A stretch of 9,904 nt of DNA from Myxococcales bacterium. Lineage in GTDB: Bacteria; Myxococcota; Polyangia; Fen-1088. Shown one piece after another: positions 1-7,160 of this stretch. Each line of letters starts with the position of its first letter. Within the stretch, counting starts at the first letter, position 1. The stretch lies in NCBI GenBank assembly GCA_003155465.1, contig PMCR01000314.1:1-9904 (forward strand), written 5' to 3'. The translations under genes and the position numbers were made by a program. The notes beneath the pieces were generated by a model that worked only from the letters and a program-made list of their open reading frames with translations, did no database searches and was not told the origin of the DNA.

Positions 1-1902
1 TATGCGCTGACCAATTGCACCCAGTGTGGTCCGCGTTTCTCCATTGCGCGCGAGATCCCCTACGACCGGGTTCACACCACGATGGCGTCGTTTGTGATGT
101 GCGCCGACTGCCGGCGCGAATACGAGGATCCGAGGGATCGGCGCTTTCACGCCCAGCCCATCGCCTGTCCAGCGTGCGGGCCGCTGCTCTTGCTGGTTGA
201 CGGCGATGGATCGGTGCTGGATGTGGCGGATCCGGCTGGGCCAGCCGCGCACTTGCTGGCGGAAGGACGAATTCTGGCGGTCAAGGGAATTGGCGGCTAT
301 CACCTGGCCTGCGACGCGACTTCGTCGGCGGCGGTGTGCCGGCTGCGCGAACGCAAGCAGCGCGACCAGAAACCCTTTGCCGTGATGGTGCGCGACCTTC
401 ACGCCGCCGAGGCGCTGGCTGTGCTCGACGCCGCCGAGCGGGCGCTGCTGGCCTCGGTCGAGCGACCCATCGTGCTGGTGCAGCGCAAAGCAGATTGCGG
501 GCTGGCCCCCGAGGTGGCGCCCGACAACCCGATGGTCGGTCTCTTGCTCGCCTATTCGCCCCTGCACCATCTGTTGCTTTCCCAGACCGAGCGGCCGCTG
601 GTCATGACCTCGGGCAATCTTGCGGAAGAACCCATCGCGTTCGACGACGCCGACGCGCAGAGCCGGCTGGCCAAGATTGCCGACGCCTGGCTGTTGCACG
701 ATCGCCCCATCGAGAGCGCCTGCGACGATTCAGTGGGCCGCATCATCGCAGGCCAGCCGGTGTTGTTCCGCCGGTCACGCGGGTATGTACCCAGGTCGAT
801 TGCCCTGTCGTCGCCGGTCGTGCCGCTGCTGGCCTGCGGGGCGCACCTCAAGAACACATTCTGTCTGGCGCAGGGCCGCGACGCCTATCTTGGCCCCCAC
901 ATGGGCGATCTCGAAAACCTGGAAACCCTGGCTGCCTACCAGCGCACGGTGGCGTGCTTGCAGCGTTTCGTCGGCATCGAGCCTGAGATCATCGCCCACG
1001 ATCTGCACCCCGCCTATCAGTCGACCCGCTATGCCCTGGCACGGCCCGAGACGTGCAAAATTGCGGTCCAACATCACCACGCCCATGTGGCGGCTGTCAT
1101 GGCCGAGCATGGCCTCGCTGGACCAGTCGTCGGTGTGGCCTATGACGGCACCGGGCTGGGCAGCGACGGAACCGCCTGGGGCGGCGAGATCCTGCTGGCC
1201 GATCTTGCGCATTTCGAGCGCCTGGCCACCCTGCGCCCCATCCCGCTGGCGGGCGGCGATCTTGCCATCCAGCAGGTGTGGCGGCTGGCGCTGGCTCTGC
1301 TCGACGACGCCTTTGACGGCGCCCCGCCGCTTCCCGGGCTGGCCCTGTTCAAGGAGATTCCTGCCCGCGAGATCGCGCTTTGCCGCCGCATGATCGCCGA
1401 GAAGCTGAACACGCCCCTTGCCCATGGTGCCGGTCGCTATTTCGATGCCCTGGGCGCCATCGGCCTTGCCGCGACCCAGTCGCACTTCGAGGGCCAGGTG
1501 GCGATGCGCTGGAACTTCGTCGCTGATGCAGGCGAAACTGGGCGCTACGACTTTGCGCTGGACACGACCGGGCGACCCTGGGTGATGGACCTGCGACCGA
1601 TGGTGCGTCAGGCAACCATGGACGTTGTGGACCAGCGCGGCCCTGCCGTGGTGTCGGCCCGTTTCCACAACACCCTGGTGGCGGCAACTGCCGAGACCCT
1701 GCGCTTGGTGCGCCAGCAGCATGGCAAGCACCCGGTGGTGCTCAGCGGCGGCTGCTTCCAGAACGCGCGCTTGACCGAATCGTTGCTCGGGACCCTGGCG
1801 CCGGATTTCTCCGTGCACCTACCTGCCCAGGTCCCGCCTGGCGACGGCGGCCTCGCCTTGGGTCAGGCGGTGGTGGCCGACGCAGTGGCGCGATTGCTGT
1901 AG
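1..1902 (+). CDS. hypF: Carbamoyltransferase HypF ([NiFe]-hydrogenase maturation), 5' end outside window
   Basis: HypF uses carbamoyl phosphate and ATP to make a carbamoyl adenylate and passes the carbamoyl group to the C-terminal cysteine of HypE, where it becomes the cyanide ligand of the [NiFe] centre; it is cytoplasmic. The frame is open from base 1 and gives 633 visible residues. Cys6-x2-Cys9, x24, Cys34-x2-Cys37, x18, Cys56-x2-Cys59 matches the second half of the first zinc finger and all of the second. A YrdC-like domain follows (KGIGGYHL from residue 95, then KPFAVMV). The carbamoyltransferase half has HHHAH at 358-362, DGTGLGSDGT from 382, LSGGCFQN at 581-588 and PPGDGGLALG near 612. 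The acylphosphatase domain and first Cys pair, about 125 residues, are missing only because the window starts inside the gene; the expected total of about 758 fits the family (750 in E. coli). The Met codon at 82 is internal. No hypC, hypD or hypE follows, so hypF is the last gene of any hyp operon here. Confidence 0.97.
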   Translation, partial: YALTNCTQCGPRFSIAREIPYDRVHTTMASFVMCADCRREYEDPRDRRFHAQPIACPACGPLLLLVDGDGSVLDVADPAGPAAHLLAEGRILAVKGIGGYHLACDATSSAAVCRLRERKQRDQKPFAVMVRDLHAAEALAVLDAAERALLASVERPIVLVQRKADCGLAPEVAPDNPMVGLLLAYSPLHHLLLSQTERPLVMTSGNLAEEPIAFDDADAQSRLAKIADAWLLHDRPIESACDDSVGRIIAGQPVLFRRSRGYVPRSIALSSPVVPLLACGAHLKNTFCLAQGRDAYLGPHMGDLENLETLAAYQRTVACLQRFVGIEPEIIAHDLHPAYQSTRYALARPETCKIAVQHHHAHVAAVMAEHGLAGPVVGVAYDGTGLGSDGTAWGGEILLADLAHFERLATLRPIPLAGGDLAIQQVWRLALALLDDAFDGAPPLPGLALFKEIPAREIALCRRMIAEKLNTPLAHGAGRYFDALGAIGLAATQSHFEGQVAMRWNFVADAGETGRYDFALDTTGRPWVMDLRPMVRQATMDVVDQRGPAVVSARFHNTLVAATAETLRLVRQQHGKHPVVLSGGCFQNARLTESLLGTLAPDFSVHLPAQVPPGDGGLALGQAVVADAVARLL

Positions 1903-2007
1903 TGCCTCTCCCTTCCATCTTCTCGGGTCACGGGCAGCCCGATGGGGTAAGCTAGTAGGACAGGGCGTTGGATACCTCATCCGCGAGCGTGGTGCCCCTT
2001 TAGCCCT

Positions 2008-2023
2008 GGCTGGAGCACCAGCC
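2008..2023 (+). other. Small perfect hairpin between hypF and the fibro-slime gene
   Basis: GGCTGG (2008-2013) and CCAGCC (2018-2023) form a perfect 6-bp stem around the loop AGCA. A second, AT-richer inverted repeat lies just downstream (AAACCT at 2029-2034 against AGGTTT at 2049-2054), ending about 10 bases before the ribosome binding site of the next gene. Neither stem has a T-tract, so a classic intrinsic terminator is unlikely. They could be part of the leader of the fibro-slime mRNA or chance in GC-rich DNA. No convincing promoter was seen in 1903-2076. Confidence 0.25.
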
Positions 2024-2064
2024 CGATCAAACCTGCTTCAGCGGGAGGAGGTTTCGGGAACAGC

Positions 2065-2071
2065 AAGGAGG
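2065..2071 (+). promoter_or_regulatory. Ribosome binding site of the fibro-slime lipoprotein gene
   Basis: AAGGAGG is a full Shine-Dalgarno match placed 5 bases before the ATG at 2077. It fixes that ATG as the start and implies efficient translation. Confidence 0.8.
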
Positions 2072-2076
2072 CAAGC

Positions 2077-2952
2077 ATGACCCGCCAAGACCCGAGCCGA
2101 CTCCATCGAACCTGGCTCATCGCTTTCGCAATGGGTGCCGCATCCACCCTTCTGGCATGCAGCGGGCCGGTGCCTCTTGGCAGCAGTCTCGTTGGAGGGT
2201 CTGGCGCCAACGGCCCAAACCCCTCGGGCGGGATTGATCTTTCCACGCATGGATCAGGCGCTGGATCGACTGGCAGCACGGGTGCAGGGGGAGCTGGAGG
2301 CGATTGTCCCAACTACGTTATCGCCGTGATCCGCGATTTTCGCGGCTGGGTAGGCCCAAATGGCGAGCCCAAGCACCCCGACTTCGAGCCAGGTGTGGGT
2401 CACTACGGCGACGACTTGGGGTTAGTCGACACCACCCTGGGCTCTGACAAGAAGCCCGTCTATGCACCCGCCGGCGCAACCCTGACCGTGAGCGGTGCAG
2501 ACTCTTTCAACCAATGGTACCGCGACACCGACGGCGTCAACATGCGCTTCGAGATCAACCTGCCGCTCACGGCCGATCCCCTCGTTTCCGGGGGCCTGGC
2601 CTATGACAACGGGACCTTTTTCCCCATCGACAACCAAGGTTTCGGCAACCAGGGCCAGACCCACAACTATTCTTTTTCGACCGAGATCCACACGACATTT
2701 ATCTACAGGGGCGGCGAGACGTTCACCTTCACCGGCGATGACGACGTGTTCGTGTTCGTAAACAACCAACGGGTCATCGACTTGGGTGGAATTCACATCG
2801 CCGAGAACAAGTTGGTCAGTTTCGATCAGCAGGGCCTCACTGTTGGCCAGACCTACCCCATGGACATCTTCCATGCCGAACGGCACGTCGTCGCGTCGCA
2901 TTTCCGTATGGAAACGAAATTCGAGTGCCTCACCCCGATCGTGATTCCCTAG
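2077..2952 (+). CDS. Lipoprotein with fibro-slime (PA14-like) domain
   Basis: This 291-residue exported protein probably sits on the cell surface and binds carbohydrate or other cells. Residues 9-27 form a lipoprotein signal (RTWLIAFAMG then LLAC), with Cys28 as the lipidated residue and Ser29 at +2, which suggests outer-membrane sorting. Residues 30-75 are a flexible Gly/Ser/Thr/Ala linker. Residues 77-284 form the folded domain: SFNQWYRD at 143-150, followed by DGVN; GDDDVFVFVNNQ at 220-231 followed by RVIDLGGIH; and HAERHVVASHFRMET at 266-280. These are hallmarks of the fibro-slime family (TIGR02148), related to PA14 domains. Cys77 and Cys284 bracket the domain and could form a disulphide. 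Family members are known from Fibrobacter, where fibro-slime proteins are linked to cellulose adhesion, and from Dictyostelium extracellular proteins. The ligand here cannot be told from sequence. The start is supported by a strong Shine-Dalgarno. It converges tail to tail with the DUF4861 gene. Confidence 0.9.
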   Translation: MTRQDPSRLHRTWLIAFAMGAASTLLACSGPVPLGSSLVGGSGANGPNPSGGIDLSTHGSGAGSTGSTGAGGAGGDCPNYVIAVIRDFRGWVGPNGEPKHPDFEPGVGHYGDDLGLVDTTLGSDKKPVYAPAGATLTVSGADSFNQWYRDTDGVNMRFEINLPLTADPLVSGGLAYDNGTFFPIDNQGFGNQGQTHNYSFSTEIHTTFIYRGGETFTFTGDDDVFVFVNNQRVIDLGGIHIAENKLVSFDQQGLTVGQTYPMDIFHAERHVVASHFRMETKFECLTPIVIP

Positions 2953-2955
2953 AAA

Positions 2956-4284
2956 CTACTTGGACTGACTGGGCGCGCTCGCGGGCGCCGGGTTCGCGGG
3001 CGCCGTACCGGGGAGGGCGGCCAGGCTGACCTGCACCGGGTTGGCGATTCGGCTCGACAAGAGCTGCACCTCTTTTGTCCACTTGACGGCATCGGCAACC
3101 CGGCCGGCGCGATCCCAGGCCGTGCCGACGTAATAGGTGAGGGGGCCGCTCTTGGGGGCCGGCGTGACGACCAGGTATTCGAGGTCGGTCTGCTGGGCCT
3201 CGACGTGGGATCCCGCCGGCAGGACGACGGCAACACCCAGATTGCCACTTGCGCCCTGGTTGAGCGGTTCCCATGTCCGCATCCAGGCCGCCTTGTCGTC
3301 GACCTCTACCACGCCCTCGGGATGCTTCGCGATGCCGATCCCAATGGGCAGGGTGCCTTTGGCGCCCTTGAAGGTGCTCTCGAATCGATTGAAATGCGAG
3401 CCCGCATCCAGAGTCACGCGCTTGGTTTCCGTTACACGCATGCCGCCCGTGCCCCACGTGGCATAGGTCAGTTCGAATACCAGGCGGATCGGCCCATTGG
3501 CGAGCACGCGCGAATTGGTGAAGTTCTTCGACACATGGAGCTTGCCGCCCGACCAGATCCCCAATCCGCCGCCGCCGCGCGACTTGCCCACGGCGTAGAA
3601 GTCAGCGCCCTCGCCGAAGTCCTTGTGATAGTTGTCCGTCATGTACCACTCGTTGACCACCAGCTTCGACACGCGCTTGACCCAAACGTCGACGCCGCTG
3701 GAGGTCAGCGGTTCCTTCTTGCAGGTTTCCAGGTCAGGCCCGTACATGCGGTGGGCAATGACGTCGTTCTCCCAGGCGAAGTCGTCGTGGCGCTCGCGCA
3801 CGAAACGACCGTAGGTCTTGTAGTCTGCTTCGGAGGCCGGGGCGCGCTCGCCGGCCCTCAGCCGAAACGTCTTGCTTTCGCTCGCACCGAAGTCGGCTTG
3901 AAACACGATCTGGTCAGGGGTTTCGTCGCCGTCTGAATCGACCAATTGCGAGAGCACCGATTTCCCTGCCGCGTTCACCACTTGAGTCTTCTTCAGATCC
4001 AACCCGGGCACGAGCTTGACCAGGTCAGCGAGCGCAAGCGCAATGGTCTCGGCGTCGCGTTTCGCGGCCAGGGGATTGGTCAGTATCACTGTGATCACGT
4101 CGGCCGGGTCAGCGACCGGGGCGGCTGGCACGGCGACCGGCGCTGCCGGCTTGGGCGCAGCGGCCTCGACCTTGGGCGCGGGGGCCACCGGTAGTTGGGG
4201 CCGACTCGCGGGAGGAGCAGACGCGCATGCGAGCGAGCCAATGAGCGCAGACACGAGGACGCAACGAGTTTTCATGGTCTTCAT
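2956..4284 (-). CDS. DUF4861 family lipoprotein
   Basis: This 442-residue exported protein begins with a signal (VLVSALIGSLAC). Cys20 is the likely lipid attachment site; GSLAC fits the broad PROSITE pattern but not the strict lipobox, which would have Leu at -3. An Ala/Pro/Val linker spans about 21-60 and a second Ala/Pro/Ser tail ends the protein (424-442). Between them is a DUF4861 (PF16153) domain recognised by its conserved blocks: DSDGDETPD at 116-124, RHDDFAWENDVIAHRMYGP at 165-183, DVWVKR at 199-204, NYHKDFGEGADFY at 218-230, RGGGGLGIWSGGKL at 236-249, NFTNSRVLANGPIR at 254-267 and YYVGTAWDRAG at 384-394. The biochemical role is not established to my knowledge. Relatives are frequent near polysaccharide-degradation genes, so a carbohydrate-related role is plausible but inferred. 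The conserved His, Asp and Glu residues would suit an active or metal site. No clear Shine-Dalgarno precedes either the ATG at 4284 or the in-frame ATG at 4275, so the exact start is uncertain by three codons. Confidence 0.88.
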   Translation of the reverse strand: MKTMKTRCVLVSALIGSLACASAPPASRPQLPVAPAPKVEAAAPKPAAPVAVPAAPVADPADVITVILTNPLAAKRDAETIALALADLVKLVPGLDLKKTQVVNAAGKSVLSQLVDSDGDETPDQIVFQADFGASESKTFRLRAGERAPASEADYKTYGRFVRERHDDFAWENDVIAHRMYGPDLETCKKEPLTSSGVDVWVKRVSKLVVNEWYMTDNYHKDFGEGADFYAVGKSRGGGGLGIWSGGKLHVSKNFTNSRVLANGPIRLVFELTYATWGTGGMRVTETKRVTLDAGSHFNRFESTFKGAKGTLPIGIGIAKHPEGVVEVDDKAAWMRTWEPLNQGASGNLGVAVVLPAGSHVEAQQTDLEYLVVTPAPKSGPLTYYVGTAWDRAGRVADAVKWTKEVQLLSSRIANPVQVSLAALPGTAPANPAPASAPSQSK

Positions 4285-4701
4285 GGGCGCAAATTATCGC
4301 CGAAGTCCTCACCGGAAAGAACAGAATTATGCTGCCGCTCGGTGGGGCGTCTGGGGGAGGAGACTAGCCACGTGACGGCGCAAGGATGGGGTGAGGCTGG
4401 CGGAATGAACACGGATCAGGCGTTCGGCGGGGCTGGACCGAATGAGCGTTTCCTGTCCCCTCGCCCCGACCGCGTTGAGGGGTCGCTGCTTGACACGACG
4501 AGCCTTTTTGAGCATGGTATTCCGCGTGGACGTCCAGTCTTGCCAGCGTGGTGACAAGGAAATCGTCAGGCACTGCCAGGCCGATGTCGCGCGGCTGCTG
4601 GGCTGGTCTGCGGGACCGGGGCGGATGACCATTCTTGCCCAGGCCGTTCTTTTTCCCATTTCCCACGCAACTTCCTCAACCCCCATCCGAGAACCACAGG
4701 C
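4285..4701. other. 417-bp gap between divergent genes, no intact gene
   Basis: This stretch must hold the promoters for the DUF4861 gene (leftward) and the cysteine-rich gene (rightward). No intact protein was recognised: the open frames on either strand have no family resemblance, except for a short transposase-like stretch annotated separately. TTGACA at 4490-4495 is a perfect -35 hexamer, but the best -10 at 17-bp spacing (CATGGT, 4513-4518) matches only three of six positions and lies inside the relic. A GATAAT on the minus strand (about 4292-4297) just before the DUF4861 start lacks a good -35. Confidence 0.55.
4502..4621 (+). pseudogene. Possible relic of the C-terminal tail of an IS91-family transposase
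   Basis: In one plus-strand frame the DNA reads AFLSMVFRVDVQSCQRGDKE and continues IVRHCQADVARLLG. The tail of IS91-type (Y2/rolling-circle) transposases typically has LL-x-R-V-F-x-x-DV-x-x-C-x-x-CGG-x-M, then a short segment with D-x-(V/I)-A-R-x-L near its end. Here the FRVDVQSC and DVARLLG blocks are about 14 residues apart, shorter than usual. The second CxxC cysteine is replaced (CQRG), which fits decay or a small frameshift. No upstream transposase, start or IS end is visible, so if real it is only a fossil. The resemblance is judged from memory of the family and could be chance. Confidence 0.33.
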
Positions 4702-6876
4702 ATGAGAAGACACTACGTCGCATGTTCAAAGGTCATGGCACTGCTTCTGCCCGCGACATTGGGGCTTTCCTGCCTAGAGCGAGACTGGACCCTGTGCTCA
4801 CCCAAGGACAAGTGCAAACCGGGGTACGCGTGCACCGCTGACTGGCATTGTGTAGCCCCGGCCGACGCCGGCAGTGATGGCCTTGTGGCCGTCGACAGCC
4901 ACGACCTGCCGGATGCGGCCGGGGGCGGGCTGGACGGCCCGGTGCTAGCTGGGACCGACGGACCTGGGGGCGGTGCGACTGGGCTGGACGGACCCGAGCC
5001 GGATCGAGCACCGACTCCACCCGATGCGCCGGTGGCCCCGGTCTCAGATGCGCCGGCCGCGAGCCTCCCGGACGGGCCGCCCGTGGCCAGCCCTGCCGAT
5101 GCGGCGATCCCGGATGCGCCGACCGTGGACGCGCCCGGCACGTGCAGCACGGACAGAGACTGTCCGTCGCAGAGCCCGCTTTGCTTGAACAATCGATGCG
5201 CGAAATGCTCTGGGGACAGCGACTGCACCGGCCGGACAGGACCTGCCTGCGCCGGCAGTGGGCTATGCGTCGCCTGCACGGCGAGCAAGCACTGCACGGG
5301 CGCGGCCGGCACATGCGACACCCCGAGCCACCAGTGTGTCGGATGCCTCACGCGCAGCGACTGCGCAAACCCGTGCCAGGCATGCACGAGCGGCGTCTGC
5401 ACCGCGGTCATAAACCAGGATGATACAGACCGCTGCGCTGGCACCTGCGACAGCACTGGCGCGTGCAAGAACAAACGGGGCCAGTCCTGCAAGGCCAACA
5501 GCGATTGCGTGGGCGGAACAAGCTGTGCAGACGGCATCTGCTGCGACAAGGCCTGCACGGGATCCTGTCAGGCCTGCGATGTGGAGGGCTCGCTGGGAAT
5601 CTGCACTGCCCTTGCATCAGGGGCCACGCCCCGGCACAGTGCCTGCGGTGGAACGGGGGTCTGTGCCGGCAGTTGCGGCGGAAAGACCGACGGTTCGTGC
5701 AGCTATCCCACGGTCGCCTGCGGCTCTGCCACCTGCGTCGGGCAGACCTACCAGGCTGCCGGCACGTGCAACGCGGGAAACTGCAAGTCGCCTGACCCTC
5801 TCCCTTGCTCGAACGCATGCAGTACCACGGCCGGCTGCACAGGCGAATGCAGGCCCGGAACCAAGCAATGCAGCGGCTCCCAGCCACAGATCTGCGATCC
5901 AGACGGGGCATGGCAAAACACCGGGAACGCGTGTTCCGGGTGCTACACCTGCTCGGCAGCGACGGGGGCCTGTGTTGCGAACACCGGGAACTTGTGCGAC
6001 GACGGGAATGCCTGCACCAAGACGGATACCTGCCAATCCGGGGTTTGCGTTGGCTCGAACTCGAAGACCTGCCCCACACCTCCAGTGTGCCGCGGTGCAG
6101 GCGTGTGCGATCCGAGCACGGGCGACTGCAACTACCCGTTGGCTGCCAAGGATTCCCCGTGCAACGACAACAACGCCTGCACTCAATTCGATTCTTGCCA
6201 AGGCGGCGTATGTACTGGGACGGCAATATCATGCAATTCACCCCCAGCCTGCCACGTGGCAGGGGCGTGTTCGGCGGGAACCTGTTCCTACCCAAAGGCG
6301 GACGACGGAACGACAGACTCCAGTTGTCCAGGGACAACAAGAATGTGCTACCAGGGAACCTGTGTCGGGTGCCTGACAGACCAACAGTGCTCGGGCATTA
6401 GGCCGAGTTGCGACCCCTCTACTCACACTTGCGTATGCCGCAGACCGAGCTCCGGAAACCTCTTGAGGAACCCCGGATTTGATGGTTCGCTGAATGAGTG
6501 GACTGCATGGACCGCGATCTTGGCCGCCGACTCAGAGGGCTGTTCGGGTTCCAACTCGGTCTATGTTGACAATGACGAGGATGCTCCACAGCAGTGTGTT
6601 ACGTTGACGGGAGGAACTGCGCCCACGTACTATTTCGGCGGTCAATTCAAGGGGGGGTATACGGGGAACTTTTTCCGCCTGCGTTTCTTCACCGGAGCCA
6701 ACTGCACCGGCACCAGTGATAACACATTGAATTTGGACCTCGTAGGCTCCCCAGACTGGGCCCCGCTCTCGATGTATTTCGTGGCCCCATCGGGCACGGC
6801 AAGCGTCAGGGTCGGCTTCTATGGAATGCAGCAGTATTTTGACCAGCTTTACCTCAATGTGGCCAACCAATTCTGA
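4702..6876 (+). CDS. Large cysteine-rich exported protein with C-terminal CBM-like domain
   Basis: This 724-residue protein has an N-terminal signal (RRHYVACSK, then VMALLLPATLGLSC) with Cys24 as a probable lipid site. A small Cys cluster (C32, C38, C44, C50) precedes an Asp/Pro/Ala/Gly linker at about 53-146 with repeated GLDGP and PDAP motifs. Residues 148-579 contain about 70 cysteines, probably disulphide-bonded outside the cell. C-x5-C units start at C148, C169, C192, C215 and again at C557, spaced 21-23 residues in the first run. Two consecutive modules of about 55 residues (431-485 and 486-540) share the NACT..D(T/S)CQ.GVC pattern. Residues 586-724 begin NLLRNPGFDGSLNEW and look like a CBM4/9-type beta-sandwich, suggesting carbohydrate binding. 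No catalytic domain was found, so it is probably an adhesin or structural surface protein. No strong Shine-Dalgarno fixes the start; Met12 at 4735, preceded by AAAGG, is an alternative but would lose the basic n-region. Confidence 0.88.
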   Translation: MRRHYVACSKVMALLLPATLGLSCLERDWTLCSPKDKCKPGYACTADWHCVAPADAGSDGLVAVDSHDLPDAAGGGLDGPVLAGTDGPGGGATGLDGPEPDRAPTPPDAPVAPVSDAPAASLPDGPPVASPADAAIPDAPTVDAPGTCSTDRDCPSQSPLCLNNRCAKCSGDSDCTGRTGPACAGSGLCVACTASKHCTGAAGTCDTPSHQCVGCLTRSDCANPCQACTSGVCTAVINQDDTDRCAGTCDSTGACKNKRGQSCKANSDCVGGTSCADGICCDKACTGSCQACDVEGSLGICTALASGATPRHSACGGTGVCAGSCGGKTDGSCSYPTVACGSATCVGQTYQAAGTCNAGNCKSPDPLPCSNACSTTAGCTGECRPGTKQCSGSQPQICDPDGAWQNTGNACSGCYTCSAATGACVANTGNLCDDGNACTKTDTCQSGVCVGSNSKTCPTPPVCRGAGVCDPSTGDCNYPLAAKDSPCNDNNACTQFDSCQGGVCTGTAISCNSPPACHVAGACSAGTCSYPKADDGTTDSSCPGTTRMCYQGTCVGCLTDQQCSGIRPSCDPSTHTCVCRRPSSGNLLRNPGFDGSLNEWTAWTAILAADSEGCSGSNSVYVDNDEDAPQQCVTLTGGTAPTYYFGGQFKGGYTGNFFRLRFFTGANCTGTSDNTLNLDLVGSPDWAPLSMYFVAPSGTASVRVGFYGMQQYFDQLYLNVANQF
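5992..6321 (+). repeat. Tandem pair of about 55-residue cysteine-rich modules within the large exported protein
   Basis: Residues 431-485 and 486-540 align almost end to end. LCDDGNACTKTDTCQSGVC pairs with PCNDNNACTQFDSCQGGVC, PPVCRGAGVC pairs with PPACHVAGAC, and GDCNYPLA pairs with GTCSYPKA. Each holds eight or nine cysteines in matching positions. The DNA copies have diverged, so this is an old protein-level duplication and not a recent one. The motif resembles cysteine-rich repeats common in myxobacterial secreted proteins. Confidence 0.8.
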
Positions 6877-6888
6877 TCTTTTCGCGCC

Positions 6889-6904
6889 GCCCCGGCGTCG
6901 GGGC
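6889..6904 (+). terminator. GC hairpin 12 bases after the cysteine-rich gene
   Basis: GCCCCG (6889-6894) and CGGGGC (6899-6904) form a perfect 6-bp stem with the loop GCGT, shortly after the stop codon at 6874-6876. No T-tract follows on either strand, so it would have to act as a pause or mRNA 3'-end stabiliser, or with the next hairpin. Confidence 0.35.
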
Positions 6905-6923
6905 CACAAGGAGGTCGAGCAGG

Positions 6924-6950
6924 TCCCTCCCGTGGCGAGGGATCTTCTTC
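6924..6950 (+). terminator. Candidate intrinsic terminator
   Basis: TCCCTC (6924-6929) pairs perfectly with GAGGGA (6937-6942) around a 7-base loop and is followed by the T-rich run TCTTCTTC. The tail is interrupted by C, so the terminator would be weak. It lies in the 284-bp gap between the convergent cysteine-rich gene and the small lipoprotein gene. Nothing else was recognised in 6951-7160; short open frames there have no family resemblance. Confidence 0.45.
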
Positions 6951-7160
6951 AAGTATCTGCGTCGTTCCCTGCGGGCTCACCTGATCGTTGTGGCAGCGAA
7001 CGAGACGTTGGTGGATGGCGTCGATGTCGCACGAACGTGCTGCCAGCGATGCGCGAAGTATCCCTGAGAGCGGGATTGTCTGCGTCACCCAATAGCTGCT
7101 CAACATGTCGGCAGTACCAGCGACAGGGGCCAGTACCTTGCCCGGGCGACCAGGGTTCTG

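Noticed and set aside
82..84. The ATG at 82 as the start of hypF
   Set aside because: The frame is open upstream to base 1 and encodes the conserved NCTQCGPRF zinc-finger residues, so the true start is before the window.
775..1818. A 347-codon open frame on the minus strand
   Set aside because: It lies wholly antisense to the well-conserved hypF frame and its translation shows no domain; long antisense frames are expected in GC-rich coding DNA.
4490..4518. TTGACA with a possible -10 as a sigma-70 promoter
   Set aside because: The -35 is perfect, but the -10 at 17-bp spacing matches only three of six bases and would leave a leader of about 175 bases; it may be chance.
4327..4713. A 128-codon minus-strand frame in the gap before the cysteine-rich gene
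   Set aside because: It has no recognisable motif, no clear ribosome binding site and a composition typical of non-coding GC-rich DNA; it also overlaps the start of the real gene.
5408..6340. A 310-codon minus-strand frame and a 318-codon plus-strand frame (5420-6376)
   Set aside because: Both overlap the cysteine-rich gene. Their Arg/Cys- or Ala/Pro/Arg-rich translations are what shifted reading of its Cys-rich codons would give.
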